Source of the DNA: Treponema sp. JC4
Lineage (GTDB): Bacteria; Spirochaetota; Spirochaetia; Treponematales; Treponemataceae
NCBI RefSeq assembly: GCF_000260795.1
Contig: NZ_AJGU01000004.1
Location: 1 to 64,000, forward strand
DNA length: 64,000 nt
Direction of reading: 5' to 3'
A model generated the notes under the pieces. The model did no database searches. It saw nothing but the letters and a program-made list of their open reading frames with translations, and was not told the origin of the DNA. A program made the translations under genes and the position numbers. Numbering within the stretch: position 1 is the first letter of the stretch; the number at the start of each line of letters is the position of its first letter. Below, piece by piece: positions 9,291 to 18,066 of this stretch.

Positions 9291-12200
9291 CTAATAGTTC
9301 ATACTAAAGCCTAATGCTCCGTAGCCGTAACTTTTGTTTTCTTTTACGGCTAGGCCTGCTTCAAAATATGTTTCTGTCTTAAAGCGGTAATTAGCCGTAA
9401 CTCCGTAGTTTGGTGTAATCCCTGCTGCTAGTTTCAGACCGAAAAAGTGCTCAAAAGGAACTTGACCTCCCAGGTCTTTTAGATAATCTCCCAAGTCCAG
9501 AATACGCCAGTTATCATCATCATGTAGCTCTGTATAACTGAAGCCCAGTTTGTAATGGAAAATTACACGGGCATCATTAAAGAAAAGAATACCGGCTCCT
9601 TTCTGAATGTCTGCGCCAAAAAGAATACTTTCAAAATCAAGGGTTGCGGCATTAAATTCCGGGAAGTCTGCAGGCTTCAGGCTGCCAAGAATTGAAAAAT
9701 CTGCTTTTTTTGCCTGGGCAAAAAGGTAAAGGCTGACTGTTGACGGAAGATTATAAGTCAGGTTCAAAGTATCCCGAAGTGGAAGCAGGCGGGGAAGGGT
9801 AATTGAAGATCTGAAGCCCAGATCATTGTAAAATTCGTATTTGTCTAAATCATAGCGGTTGTTGGCATTGTAACGGGTAGAGAAAACAGCTGCCGCAGAA
9901 AAGCCGGCATTCGAATATTTTCCGTCACCGCACTGGTGAATATTGCTGTAGCCTGCGCTAAAGGCTTCCTGAGCATAAAAATATTTTTTATTGCTGTCTG
10001 AATAGGCCCAGCCAAGACCCAGTTTATCATATTTTAATTTTGCCTGAGCCTTTGTCAGGTTGGAACGGCCGTAGTGAAGCAGCAGGGTATCGCTGAAAAT
10101 CAGTTTTGAAATGCGTCCGAATGGAATTGTAGAAGTTATTGTTCCACTTCCGCGTGACTGTTTCCATCCCGCCTTATCGAATTCAGAAAAACCAAGAAGC
10201 GCATACTTAAAAAGATTTGTAAAGGTTCCGCTCTGGTATTCCACCTGAATACCAGCCGAATTTGTTATAGGTCCGAAACCAAGTTCAATTATAAAAATGC
10301 CGGAAGTCCAGGGGCTTACATTCAGATAGGATGCAGAAACCGGCATCAGATAAGAAGTTTTCTGACCGTAATTATATGAGTTTGAAGTAAGTGAACTCAG
10401 CGGATAAAGAGAACCTCGCAAATAGTTCATGCGGTTGTAAGGCTTAGTTTTTAATTCCCCTTCCACCGGCGGATTTACCTGCCCAAGAGAAAGGTCTGGC
10501 TTTCTTATTTTGTAAGCCTTGTTTTCAGAAAGCCCTTGGGAAAGCTCCTGGTCATTTTTAACAAAAAGCCTGTTCTGGCGGTAAAACTTTCCAAGGTAAA
10601 TAAGTTTTCCCTCTTCAGAAACCGGATTAAAAATACCGCCCGAAAAATCTGCCTTTTCAAAAGTGAAAGCTTTACTCTGTAAATCAAAACCTGCAAGGCG
10701 GGGCATAGTGTCCGGCTCTGTGTAGCTGAATAAAAATCGGTTTGAAGCTTCATCATAAGAAAGATAGCGGGCTGCAGTATTATTACCTGGCAGGGCATTT
10801 TCAAAAATAAGCCCTCCTTCAATCGTATAGCCGCATATAGAATAATTCAGCCCTGATTTTTTGATTGCGGCAAAGGCTGCTGCTCCGTCAGTATGCATTT
10901 CTGGCAGCCAGGTTATACTTTGAAAAAGACTGCCTTTAGGAAGTTTAAAAGAAGAGAATTGTGTAAAGGTCTGCAAAGCTCCCTTTGCGTTCAAGTCCAG
11001 TTTAAAAGTTTCAATTTTTATAATCGGCGACTGGTAAATCTGACAGACAAGATAATATTCCCCGCCCTTTTCCAGAATTACAGCATCGTGAATATTTGTA
11101 AGCTTTGGCAAAGCCTTAAAACTTCCGTTTTTCCTGTCGTAAACCTGAATTTTTGATTTATGGGCGGCTGCCCTCTGGCTCATAAGCTGAACTGCAATAA
11201 AGCGTCCGTCTTTGGAAATATCAGCTTTTTCCATCTGCTGCAGGGTAAAAAGTTTTTTTGGAGAGATTTCTTTTCCTTCAGAAAGCTGGCCCTTATCAAC
11301 AAAATAAAGGGAAGAGTTTTTTGAATTTATATAAATTAAGCCCTGGTCACATTTTTTCAGGTTTTCGTAAAGGGCGCCCGAAGAGTTTGCCACCGAATAA
11401 TCATCTGAATCTGGGGTAAAAAAGTCCCTTGCAAAGCCTGATTGTACAGGATTTTTTTCAGTTCCCTCAACCTGTACAGCAAGGTCACCTTCGAATTCCT
11501 TCCATGCCGAACGAAGTGTCTGCCCGAAAGCTTTTTTGAAGGCACCGCTTACTGAAATTGACTTTAAGTTACAGAGTCTGTACCAGAAGTCAGCATATTT
11601 TTCCAGACCGTATTTATCCTGACCCCACTGGTAAAAAGCTCCGTTAAATTCGTAAAAGCTTCCCAGCGGATATTTGTCTGAAGCGCCCTGAACATCGCTG
11701 TAATAAGGGAATTCTCCTTCAATTTTTGCCTGTTTAATTGCGTGTTTTGCAAATTCACTGTTTAATCGGCCTTGACCGGTGATGCTTTCACTTGCAACGG
11801 CGGCGCCTTCTGCCATTCCCCTCGGAACAGTAATTGAACCCGGATAAAACTCATCACCAAAGAAAAGGCCAAGTCCTTTCCAGAAGGGATTCTTCATATT
11901 GTAGGTAATTGAATGAGTAATTTCGTGCCAGAAGGTTCCAAGAATTGTATCTTGAAGTACCTGAAGATTTTCCGTAGGCAGGGTGTCGTAAATTACAATG
12001 TGATTATAGGGATAGGATGTCCAGTTTGCATTGAACTGTTCGACTTTCTGGGTAATTACAAGGGGCATGCGGCACTGAGGCTTTATTCCATATTGACTGG
12101 CTGCCTCTTCGTAAATGCGGTCTGCATTGGCAATCAGAATTCTGGCAGTCTGCTCGTTTTCTTCTGCATAAATCAGGTCAAACCAGGTGGTTTTATAAAC

Positions 12201-12293
12201 TAAAATCTTTTTACAACCGCTTACAGCCCCGTCAAAAGCAAAAAGATTTATAGAAAAAAGTGCTGTAAAAATAAAAATCAGAAGTTTTTTCAT
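9291..12293 (-). CDS. exported metalloprotease-like protein with propeller and C-terminal barrel
   Basis: The product is about 1000 residues. It has a signal peptide (about 1-20) followed by a gluzincin-like domain with the zinc motif HEITH (near residues 123-127) and a downstream GMAEGAA that could give the third ligand, as in peptidase-MA-like families. Residues of about 300-600 read like a TolB/WD-type beta-propeller with repeated strand pairs. From about 630 the sequence is Tyr/Gly/Ser-rich and alternating, like an outer-membrane beta-barrel, ending SMNY with a terminal aromatic residue. Two ATGs are adjacent; the second is 6 bases from AGGAG and is preferred. It is probably an outer-membrane-anchored surface protease. 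The substrate is unknown. Confidence 0.8.
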   Translation of the reverse strand: MKKLLIFIFTALFSINLFAFDGAVSGCKKILVYKTTWFDLIYAEENEQTARILIANADRIYEEAASQYGIKPQCRMPLVITQKVEQFNANWTSYPYNHIVIYDTLPTENLQVLQDTILGTFWHEITHSITYNMKNPFWKGLGLFFGDEFYPGSITVPRGMAEGAAVASESITGQGRLNSEFAKHAIKQAKIEGEFPYYSDVQGASDKYPLGSFYEFNGAFYQWGQDKYGLEKYADFWYRLCNLKSISVSGAFKKAFGQTLRSAWKEFEGDLAVQVEGTEKNPVQSGFARDFFTPDSDDYSVANSSGALYENLKKCDQGLIYINSKNSSLYFVDKGQLSEGKEISPKKLFTLQQMEKADISKDGRFIAVQLMSQRAAAHKSKIQVYDRKNGSFKALPKLTNIHDAVILEKGGEYYLVCQIYQSPIIKIETFKLDLNAKGALQTFTQFSSFKLPKGSLFQSITWLPEMHTDGAAAFAAIKKSGLNYSICGYTIEGGLIFENALPGNNTAARYLSYDEASNRFLFSYTEPDTMPRLAGFDLQSKAFTFEKADFSGGIFNPVSEEGKLIYLGKFYRQNRLFVKNDQELSQGLSENKAYKIRKPDLSLGQVNPPVEGELKTKPYNRMNYLRGSLYPLSSLTSNSYNYGQKTSYLMPVSASYLNVSPWTSGIFIIELGFGPITNSAGIQVEYQSGTFTNLFKYALLGFSEFDKAGWKQSRGSGTITSTIPFGRISKLIFSDTLLLHYGRSNLTKAQAKLKYDKLGLGWAYSDSNKKYFYAQEAFSAGYSNIHQCGDGKYSNAGFSAAAVFSTRYNANNRYDLDKYEFYNDLGFRSSITLPRLLPLRDTLNLTYNLPSTVSLYLFAQAKKADFSILGSLKPADFPEFNAATLDFESILFGADIQKGAGILFFNDARVIFHYKLGFSYTELHDDDNWRILDLGDYLKDLGGQVPFEHFFGLKLAAGITPNYGVTANYRFKTETYFEAGLAVKENKSYGYGALGFSMNY

Positions 12294-12326
12294 CATCGAC
12301 TCCTGTGTTCTATATCAAAATCAAAG

Positions 12327-12956
12327 TTAAAGAGAGAATTCAATTGCTTCCTTAATGGTAAAAAGACTGGCAAATGACAAAGTTTTTTGAGCGGTATTTT
12401 GTTTTTTATTTTTTAAATTAATTTTTAAAGAACTTCGGCTTATTTCATCCGCAAAATTCTGGCCGTAGAAGGAAGCGATTAATTCCAGATAGCCATTTTC
12501 ATCTAAAGAGGCGGTTTCTTCATCATCAGCAAGGGCAGGAATTAAAAAAAGATCAAAAACAGCCGCAAGTTTTTCCCCGGAGCCATTGTATAAATCGCGG
12601 AAGTTTAGGGGAGTCAATCTGAAGGTAATAAGGTCATTCTGCCTGCTTACAATGGGATTATCAGGCGGAAGTAGAGCTTTTATGATTATGTCGCCTTCCT
12701 TTTTTCTGTAAACCGAAACCGAATTAAAGCCTTCTTCTAAAAGGCCTTCCCTAAGCTCTTCCAGATTAAGCTGATTAAAATCAGTTCCTACGCTTTCAAG
12801 TAATTTTTGAATAGGACCGTTCTGCTCAAAAGAGCAGTCCAGTTCAAAAGAAATTGAATTGTCCTCAAGAAGGGCAAAGGATGCTGTATTCTTGCAGGCA
12901 GCAAGGCTTAAGGTGAGGAGGAGAAGAGCAAAAATTACAGGCAGCTTTTTCATCAT
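12327..12956 (-). CDS. putative lipoprotein
   Basis: The 209-residue product has a lipoprotein signal with lipobox LAAC about 20 residues from the start, so it should be exported and lipidated. The mature part is rich in Leu, Glu and Asn and has no motif I recognise; hydrophobic and charged stretches alternate as in a small mixed alpha/beta domain. I preferred the ATG pair at 12956/12953 over a TTG at 12974 that would place six extra residues before the signal. It begins just after the stop of the NlpC/P60 gene and is followed 30 bases later by the protease gene, so the three probably form one operon. No clear ribosome-binding site is visible. Confidence 0.75.
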   Translation of the reverse strand: MMKKLPVIFALLLLTLSLAACKNTASFALLEDNSISFELDCSFEQNGPIQKLLESVGTDFNQLNLEELREGLLEEGFNSVSVYRKKEGDIIIKALLPPDNPIVSRQNDLITFRLTPLNFRDLYNGSGEKLAAVFDLFLIPALADDEETASLDENGYLELIASFYGQNFADEISRSSLKINLKNKKQNTAQKTLSFASLFTIKEAIEFSL

Positions 12957-12963
12957 AATTTTA

Positions 12964-14082
12964 TTATCTAACAAAAGTACTTAAAGGCAGGCTCACGCGG
13001 ATTCCTGTAAACATAACAAGACCTGCAGAAGCAGATTCAAGGAAGTTGAGGGCAGCGTTATCAGTGTTATTGAAAACAGAATAGCTTATGTCCTGTACAA
13101 ACTGAACTTTTGCATCCTTGATAGAAAAACTAGGAGTTGAAAAAACAACGCCGATTGTTCCCGGAAATACTGAAGCAGAAATTGATTTATCAGTTGTAAC
13201 CAGGTGAGCATTGCTGAAGGAAATTACAGGACCTGCATAAAGGCGAACGTATTCACTCATTGTAGCTGTAAACAAAATCGGAATCTGAAAAACATCCTGA
13301 CTGAAGTTGATTCTTGCTCCCAGTGCGATACCAGGTTCTAAGAACCATTTTTTATAGCGGGCATTTACCTGAATATCAACTGCACGGAAGCGGAACATAA
13401 AGGAATTTGGCGAAATTAAAGACCAGCCGATATTTGTGCAGGCATCGAAAATGACGTTGCTTGTTATGCTGTTTCCGCTGCGGGAAGCGTGAACCTGGCG
13501 GGGATGCTTTTCCTTTGCTTTTGCATCCTGGGCAATTGCTTCTTCTACCTGTTCTTCACTTCCTGTTCCAGACTTTAAGAACTGACCGGTAGCAACGTAC
13601 TTTCCCTTCCAGTAAGTTTGATTTAATGAAGAAATGATAACGCCGGTGTTTTCTCCGTCGCTGATGGCAGAAATAAACTGACCGTTTCCTATGTAAATTC
13701 CTACGTGCGAAATGTTTCCTGTGCTGTTTGTTTTAAAGAAAACAAGGTCTCCAATTTCGCGGCTCTTGTCCGGCACGATGCGGCAGTAGCTGTAAATGGC
13801 CTTTGCAGTTCTTGGCAGCTGAATGCCGACAGATTCGCGGGCAACATAATAAATCAAGCCTGAGCAGTCAAAGCTGTCAGGTCCAACGGCACCTAAAACA
13901 TAAGGGCAGCCTACATATTTTTTAGATTCGGCAACAAAGGTTTCTCGTGCTACCTGTGCCTGGGCAGGTGTAATATCTTCTGCACAAAGTTTCAGACTGC
14001 AAACGCTGAAAATAAGGAGAAGCAGGAACAAAATCCGCTTTCCAAAAGTATCTGATATATGATTAAAACTGGTTTTCTGCAT
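12964..14082 (-). CDS. NlpC/P60 cell-wall peptidase with C-terminal barrel-like extension
   Basis: The 372-residue product has a signal segment (about 12-34) and an NlpC/P60 papain-like domain (about 42-170). The catalytic Cys is in FDCSG (Cys73) and the His in ISHVGIYIG (His126). Such enzymes hydrolyse peptide bonds in peptidoglycan stem peptides. After a charged linker (about 175-200) the last 170 residues look like amphipathic beta strands, similar to barrel tails on other exported proteins in this window. That extension is unusual for NlpC/P60 enzymes and may tether the enzyme to the outer membrane. It is followed by a lipoprotein and a metalloprotease in the same direction. Confidence 0.85.
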   Translation of the reverse strand: MQKTSFNHISDTFGKRILFLLLLIFSVCSLKLCAEDITPAQAQVARETFVAESKKYVGCPYVLGAVGPDSFDCSGLIYYVARESVGIQLPRTAKAIYSYCRIVPDKSREIGDLVFFKTNSTGNISHVGIYIGNGQFISAISDGENTGVIISSLNQTYWKGKYVATGQFLKSGTGSEEQVEEAIAQDAKAKEKHPRQVHASRSGNSITSNVIFDACTNIGWSLISPNSFMFRFRAVDIQVNARYKKWFLEPGIALGARINFSQDVFQIPILFTATMSEYVRLYAGPVISFSNAHLVTTDKSISASVFPGTIGVVFSTPSFSIKDAKVQFVQDISYSVFNNTDNAALNFLESASAGLVMFTGIRVSLPLSTFVR

Positions 14083-14126
14083 ATCTATATTTTCGATGAT
14101 TTATAAGAATTCATTAGCGCTTTAGA

Positions 14127-14160
14127 AATAAAAAAAGGGCTGCCCTTTTTGGGACAGCCT
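14127..14160 (-). terminator. intrinsic terminator after the CBM48 gene
   Basis: On the minus strand AGGCTGTCCC, a loop of five A, and GGGCAGCCC form a stem with one bulged T, followed by TTTTTTTATT. It lies 31 bases after the stop of the CBM48 gene and separates it from the NlpC/P60 gene. Confidence 0.8.
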
Positions 14161-14190
14161 GCTTCCTTTATGTTTACTCTGCCGTTCGGC

Positions 14191-14511
14191 TTAGAAATCT
14201 TTTTTAGTAACAACCACAGAGTTATCTGCATTTGAATAAGGTGCCGGAATGTATTTGTCTGCCTTCCAGTCATTTTCCCATCGTGTTCCATCAAGAAGGT
14301 AACGGAACTGATATTCACGGTCAGCATCAAGTTCAAGTTTTGCAGTAAATGAACCGTCTTTTGCCTTCTTCATTGGAGTATCTGTGCTGCTCCAGCTGTT
14401 GAAGTCACCAACTACATTAGCTTTTGAAACATCTTTAGCTGCTTCTGGTGAAACAGAAAAAGTTACAGTACATTTTTTACCGTCTTTTGAAAAACTCTTC
14501 TTCAATGCCAT
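14191..14511 (-). CDS. small stand-alone glycogen-binding (CBM48/AMPK-type) domain protein
   Basis: The 106-residue product is almost entirely a carbohydrate-binding module of the CBM48/AMPK-beta type. It has the sequence VVGDFNSW, then PMKKAKDGSF, and YQFRYLLDG with a WENDW aromatic pair, all typical of the glycogen-binding sandwich. There is no signal peptide, so it should be cytoplasmic. A GGAG lies 7 bases before the ATG. Free-standing single-domain copies of this kind are small and their role is poorly known; they may bind glycogen or act as partners of starch-active enzymes. It is monocistronic, bounded by its own terminator. Confidence 0.88.
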   Translation of the reverse strand: MALKKSFSKDGKKCTVTFSVSPEAAKDVSKANVVGDFNSWSSTDTPMKKAKDGSFTAKLELDADREYQFRYLLDGTRWENDWKADKYIPAPYSNADNSVVVTKKDF

Positions 14512-14662
14512 TTGAAGTCTCCAAGTGGGTTGTTATTTATATAGTGTTTTGGCGTATTTTAACATTTTGTTTTGTTTTTGTATATATAGATATACGAATT
14601 TATTTGATTATTATAGATAAAAACGTTAATATTATGTTATTACATCAGTGTAAAACACTTCT

Positions 14663-14734
14663 ATCCGCCGATTTATCCAAATTGCAGGGCGGACATCACC
14701 TCGTATGAGAGTGAAAATCTTGCTAAATAGGAGA
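14663..14734 (+). promoter_or_regulatory. SAM-II-type riboswitch with extended loop
   Basis: Just upstream of metK the sequence matches the SAM-II pattern. Stem TCCGCC (14664-14669) pairs with GGCGGA (14688-14693). The loop between holds GATTTATCC and ATTGCA, as in the known motif (GATTTAACC...ATTGCA). The 3' part has GCTAAATAGGAG (14722-14733), matching the conserved GCTAAA-(N)-AGG, and it includes the ribosome-binding site. The linker is longer than usual and holds an extra hairpin (TCACCTC-GTAT-GAGAGTGA). S-adenosylmethionine binding would hide the AGGAG and repress metK translation. The assignment is by memory of the consensus, not by a covariance-model search. Confidence 0.82.
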
Positions 14735-14740
14735 CTTAAT

Positions 14741-15940
14741 ATGTCTATCTTATCTAACAATCACTATTTATTTACTTCTGAATCAGTTGGCGAAGGCCAC
14801 CCGGATAAACTTTGTGATCAGGTTTCTGATGCAGTTTTGGATTACTGCCTTAGTCTTGATCCTGATGCTCACGTTGCATGCGAAACTTTCTCTTCTACAG
14901 ACTTTCTGCTGGTTGGTGGTGAAATCGGATTTTCTAAAGATGTTGATTTGAAGGAATTCAATCACAATGTAGAAAAAATTGCCCGCGGCGTTGCTCTGGA
15001 TATCGGATATAATTCGCCTGATGTTGGTCTTGACGGTGCAAACTGTCTTTTTATGAACAGACTCCATGCTCAGTCAGCTGATATTAATCAGGGTGTTGTA
15101 GGAAAGGGTCTTGATGAATACGAAGGACAGCAGGGTGCCGGTGACCAGGGAATGATGTTCGGCTTTGCCTGCAACGAAACTCCAGCTTTGATGCCGGCTC
15201 CGGTTTACTATTCACACCAGATTCTGCTCCGCGCTCACGAGCTTCGCCATTCAGGTAAAATTGCCTGGCTGCGCCCTGATGCAAAATCTCAGGTTACAAT
15301 TGAATATGACGGAAACAAGCCGGTTCGCATTGATACTGTTGTAGTTTCTCATCAGCATAATCCTGATGTTGATTACGACACAATCAAAAAGACAATCATC
15401 GAAGAGGTGATTAAGCCTGTTCTCCAGCCTACAGGACTTCTGGATGATAAGGTAAAATATTTTATTAACCCTACAGGAAAGTTTGTAATCGGTGGCCCTG
15501 ACGGAGACTCAGGACTTACAGGTCGTAAAATCATCGTTGATACTTACGGCGGAATGGGACGTCATGGTGGCGGAGCATTCTCTGGAAAAGACCCTTCAAA
15601 GGTAGACCGTTCAGCTGCCTACATGGCACGTTACATTGCAAAAAACATTGTAGCCGCAGACCTTGCAGACCGCGCAGAAGTAGAACTTGCCTACGCAATC
15701 GGAGTTCCTTTCCCTGTTTCAATCATGGTTCAGACTTTCGGAACAGAAAAAGTAGCCCGCGAAAAAATTGAAGCTGCCGTAAAAGAAGTTTTTGACTGTA
15801 CTCCGGCCGGAATCATCAAGACTTTGAACCTCAAGCAGCCGATTTACCGCAAGACTGCTTCTTACGGTCATTTTGGCCGCGAAGGCTTCCCTTGGGAAAA
15901 AACAGACAAGGTTGAGGCTTTGAAAAAGGCTGTAAAATAA
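14741..15940 (+). CDS. metK: S-adenosylmethionine synthetase
   Basis: The 399-residue product makes S-adenosylmethionine from methionine and ATP. It has the family signatures GEGHPDK (17-23), the loop [12 protein letters not shown], and the P-loop-like [18 protein letters not shown] near residue 275. Length is as expected. I chose the ATG at 14741 because AGGAG lies 7 bases before it; an in-frame ATG at 14705 lies inside the riboswitch and has no such site. The gene stands alone, with a SAM-II-type riboswitch in front and a strong terminator after, which gives product-feedback control of the key methyl donor. Confidence 0.97.
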   Translation: MSILSNNHYLFTSESVGEGHPDKLCDQVSDAVLDYCLSLDPDAHVACETFSSTDFLLVGGEIGFSKDVDLKEFNHNVEKIARGVALDIGYNSPDVGLDGANCLFMNRLHAQSADINQGVVGKGLDEYEGQQGAGDQGMMFGFACNETPALMPAPVYYSHQILLRAHELRHSGKIAWLRPDAKSQVTIEYDGNKPVRIDTVVVSHQHNPDVDYDTIKKTIIEEVIKPVLQPTGLLDDKVKYFINPTGKFVIGGPDGDSGLTGRKIIVDTYGGMGRHGGGAFSGKDPSKVDRSAAYMARYIAKNIVAADLADRAEVELAYAIGVPFPVSIMVQTFGTEKVAREKIEAAVKEVFDCTPAGIIKTLNLKQPIYRKTASYGHFGREGFPWEKTDKVEALKKAVK

Positions 15941-15950
15941 GACGCTTAGC

Positions 15951-16003
15951 CTGAAAAAGAAAGGGCTGTCCGGTTTTATCTCGGGCAGCCCTTTCTTTTT
16001 CAG
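15951..16003. terminator. bidirectional intrinsic terminator between metK and the PP2C gene
   Basis: Two 22-base arms (15951-15972 and 15982-16003) are complementary except for one G-T pair, with AAAAAGAAAGGGCTG on the left and CAGCCCTTTCTTTTT on the right. A-rich and T-rich tracts inside the stem allow termination in both directions between two convergent genes. Confidence 0.9.
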
Positions 16004-16013
16004 CTGTTTCTTT

Positions 16014-18041
16014 TTATTCCTTAAGAATTAACTGAAGCATTGTGATGTCATCAAACTGTTCTGCATCACCAACAAATTCATCGATTGATTTTCGCAGTGC
16101 TTTACAGGTTTCCGGGGCTGTCATTTTTTCTGTTCCCTTCATTGCTGCAAGCAAGCGGTCATCGCCGAAGAGTTTTTCGTTTGCATCAGTTGCCTCTGTA
16201 ACACCGTCTGTGTAAACAAGCAGGCGGTCTCCTTTTTCCAGAGTGATAGTATGTTCTGTGAAAGGAAGTCCATCCATGCCGCCAAGTACGAAATTTGGTT
16301 TTGTCTTTACAAAATCGAATTCCCCATTGTGATAAAGAACAGGGAATGGATGTCCGGCATTTACAAATCGCATTTCGCCTGTGCTCAAAGTTATAATTCC
16401 AAGCCAGCAGGTTACAAAGAGACCTGTTTCATTTCCTTTGCAAAGTTCATTGTTGGTAGTCTGGAAAATTTCAGAAGGAGAAAGACGCTGAATGCTGTGA
16501 GTTTCAAGCAGAGTTTTTGCAATTACCATAAAGAGGGCTGCAGGAACACCTTTTCCCGAAACGTCGCCTACAACAATCATAAGATGGTCATCATCAAGAA
16601 GCAGGTAGTCATACAGGTCGCCGCCAACCTCTTTTGCAGGGTCCATGGTACCAAAAAGGTCGAATTCTTTGTGATCAGGGAAGGCAGGATAAATCTGTGG
16701 AAGCATATCTGCCTGGATTTTTGTTGCAACGTTCAGCTCGGCACCAATTCTTTCCTTTTCTGCCGTAACCGCAGTTAAATCAGAAATATATTTCTGAAGC
16801 GAAACAGACATTGCATTTACGCAGGAAGCAAGGTCACCGATTTCATCATTTTCAAAGGCTCTGGCACGACGTTCAAAATTACCTTTACTGATAATTTTTA
16901 CGTCTTCAACAAGTGATTCAAGAGGGTGTGTAAGAGTCTGGGCAAAATCCTGAACAATTCCCGTAACAATTGCAATAATTAAAATCATAAGGATTGCAAA
17001 AATAATAATTGCAATTCTGATATGACGGGCCATATCTGCTACAGGCTCAAGAACAGTTTTCTGCGGTATGCAGATGCAGAATTCCCAGTCTGTGGTCTCT
17101 AAAGGAGAATAGGCGTAATAAACATCATGAGAAGTAAGCTCAACGTTGTTTTCTTTATTAAGCATTTTTTCACGGATGGGGTCATCAAGATTTTCATCAT
17201 CAAAAATTGATGCAATTACCGGGGCAGGAGAAATTGCATTTCCTTTTGTATCAATTAAGAAAGCGTATGCACCTTCAATGTCAGAAACATTAACTGTTGC
17301 GTTATACAAATCGGAAATAAGAACGTCCATGCAGACAACGCCCTTGAAATTCTTTTCGGCGTCATAGAAAGGAGAAGCGCAGCTTATCATAAGGCCGTGT
17401 TCAAAAGAGTCTGAATAAACATCGGTAAAGCAGGTTTTTCCAGTATTTTTTGCAAGAAGATACCAGGGAGAATTAAAATAGTCGTAGTAAACTTCTGAAA
17501 TTCCGTCGTTAGCCTTATCATTATCAGAGTTAGGGTCGTAAGAAACCATAAAACCGTTTTCTGTGGCAATGTAAATACTTAAAATTTTATCATTATAAGT
17601 ATGAATAATCGGCTTAAAAATATGCTCGACATTACCAAGCAGGCTGAGTTCTCTTTTTACATCAGCGTACTTATTTTTTTCTGTTGCAAAGGTTCTCTGC
17701 AAAACCCAGGTGCCGCCGTTTTTTGCATCAGGAGGAAGAACTTCCTTTTCCTTAAACTGTGAGGGGTTTTTGTAAATGTCGTTAATGTAATCGGCAAACT
17801 GGGAAGTACAGTTCAGAAAGTTTCTGAGTTCCGAATCTGCAAGCTTGGCCTTACCTTCAGAAAAAGCATGAAGTTTCTGCACAGTCTGATTGAGCAGGGC
17901 GACCTTGCTTTTTTTCTGAATGCGAAGCATGCTGAATACACCAATCAGGCTGGTCAGTAAAAGAGAAATCATGGTGATTGCAAGAACCATTGAGTTTACC
18001 TTTTGGCGGATTGTCTTTCGTTTTTTTTCGCTTATATCCAT
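16014..18041 (-). CDS. dCache/HAMP sensor with PP2C-type (RsbU/SpoIIE-like) serine phosphatase output
   Basis: The 675-residue product has a first membrane helix (about 17-38), an extracytoplasmic double-Cache-like region (about 40-335), a second helix (about 340-362), a HAMP linker (about 365-425) and a PP2C/SpoIIE phosphatase domain (about 465-675). Phosphatase motifs visible are GGDLYDY, GDVSGKGVPAALFM, NAGHPFP, YTDGVTEA and DDITMLQL, including the metal-binding Asp residues. Such proteins dephosphorylate an anti-sigma-factor antagonist in response to an external signal. AAGGAG lies 7 bases from the ATG. It is third in an operon whose second product ends in a kinase-like ATPase tail, which fits a partner-switching circuit, though no STAS antagonist is nearby. 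Confidence 0.92.
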   Translation of the reverse strand: MDISEKKRKTIRQKVNSMVLAITMISLLLTSLIGVFSMLRIQKKSKVALLNQTVQKLHAFSEGKAKLADSELRNFLNCTSQFADYINDIYKNPSQFKEKEVLPPDAKNGGTWVLQRTFATEKNKYADVKRELSLLGNVEHIFKPIIHTYNDKILSIYIATENGFMVSYDPNSDNDKANDGISEVYYDYFNSPWYLLAKNTGKTCFTDVYSDSFEHGLMISCASPFYDAEKNFKGVVCMDVLISDLYNATVNVSDIEGAYAFLIDTKGNAISPAPVIASIFDDENLDDPIREKMLNKENNVELTSHDVYYAYSPLETTDWEFCICIPQKTVLEPVADMARHIRIAIIIFAILMILIIAIVTGIVQDFAQTLTHPLESLVEDVKIISKGNFERRARAFENDEIGDLASCVNAMSVSLQKYISDLTAVTAEKERIGAELNVATKIQADMLPQIYPAFPDHKEFDLFGTMDPAKEVGGDLYDYLLLDDDHLMIVVGDVSGKGVPAALFMVIAKTLLETHSIQRLSPSEIFQTTNNELCKGNETGLFVTCWLGIITLSTGEMRFVNAGHPFPVLYHNGEFDFVKTKPNFVLGGMDGLPFTEHTITLEKGDRLLVYTDGVTEATDANEKLFGDDRLLAAMKGTEKMTAPETCKALRKSIDEFVGDAEQFDDITMLQLILKE

Positions 18042-18066
18042 TTCTTAGCTCCTTGAGTATGAAATT

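Noticed and set aside
14085-14336. 83-codon minus-strand frame overlapping the CBM48 gene
   Set aside because: It is a shifted frame of the CBM48 gene and runs through that gene's terminator.
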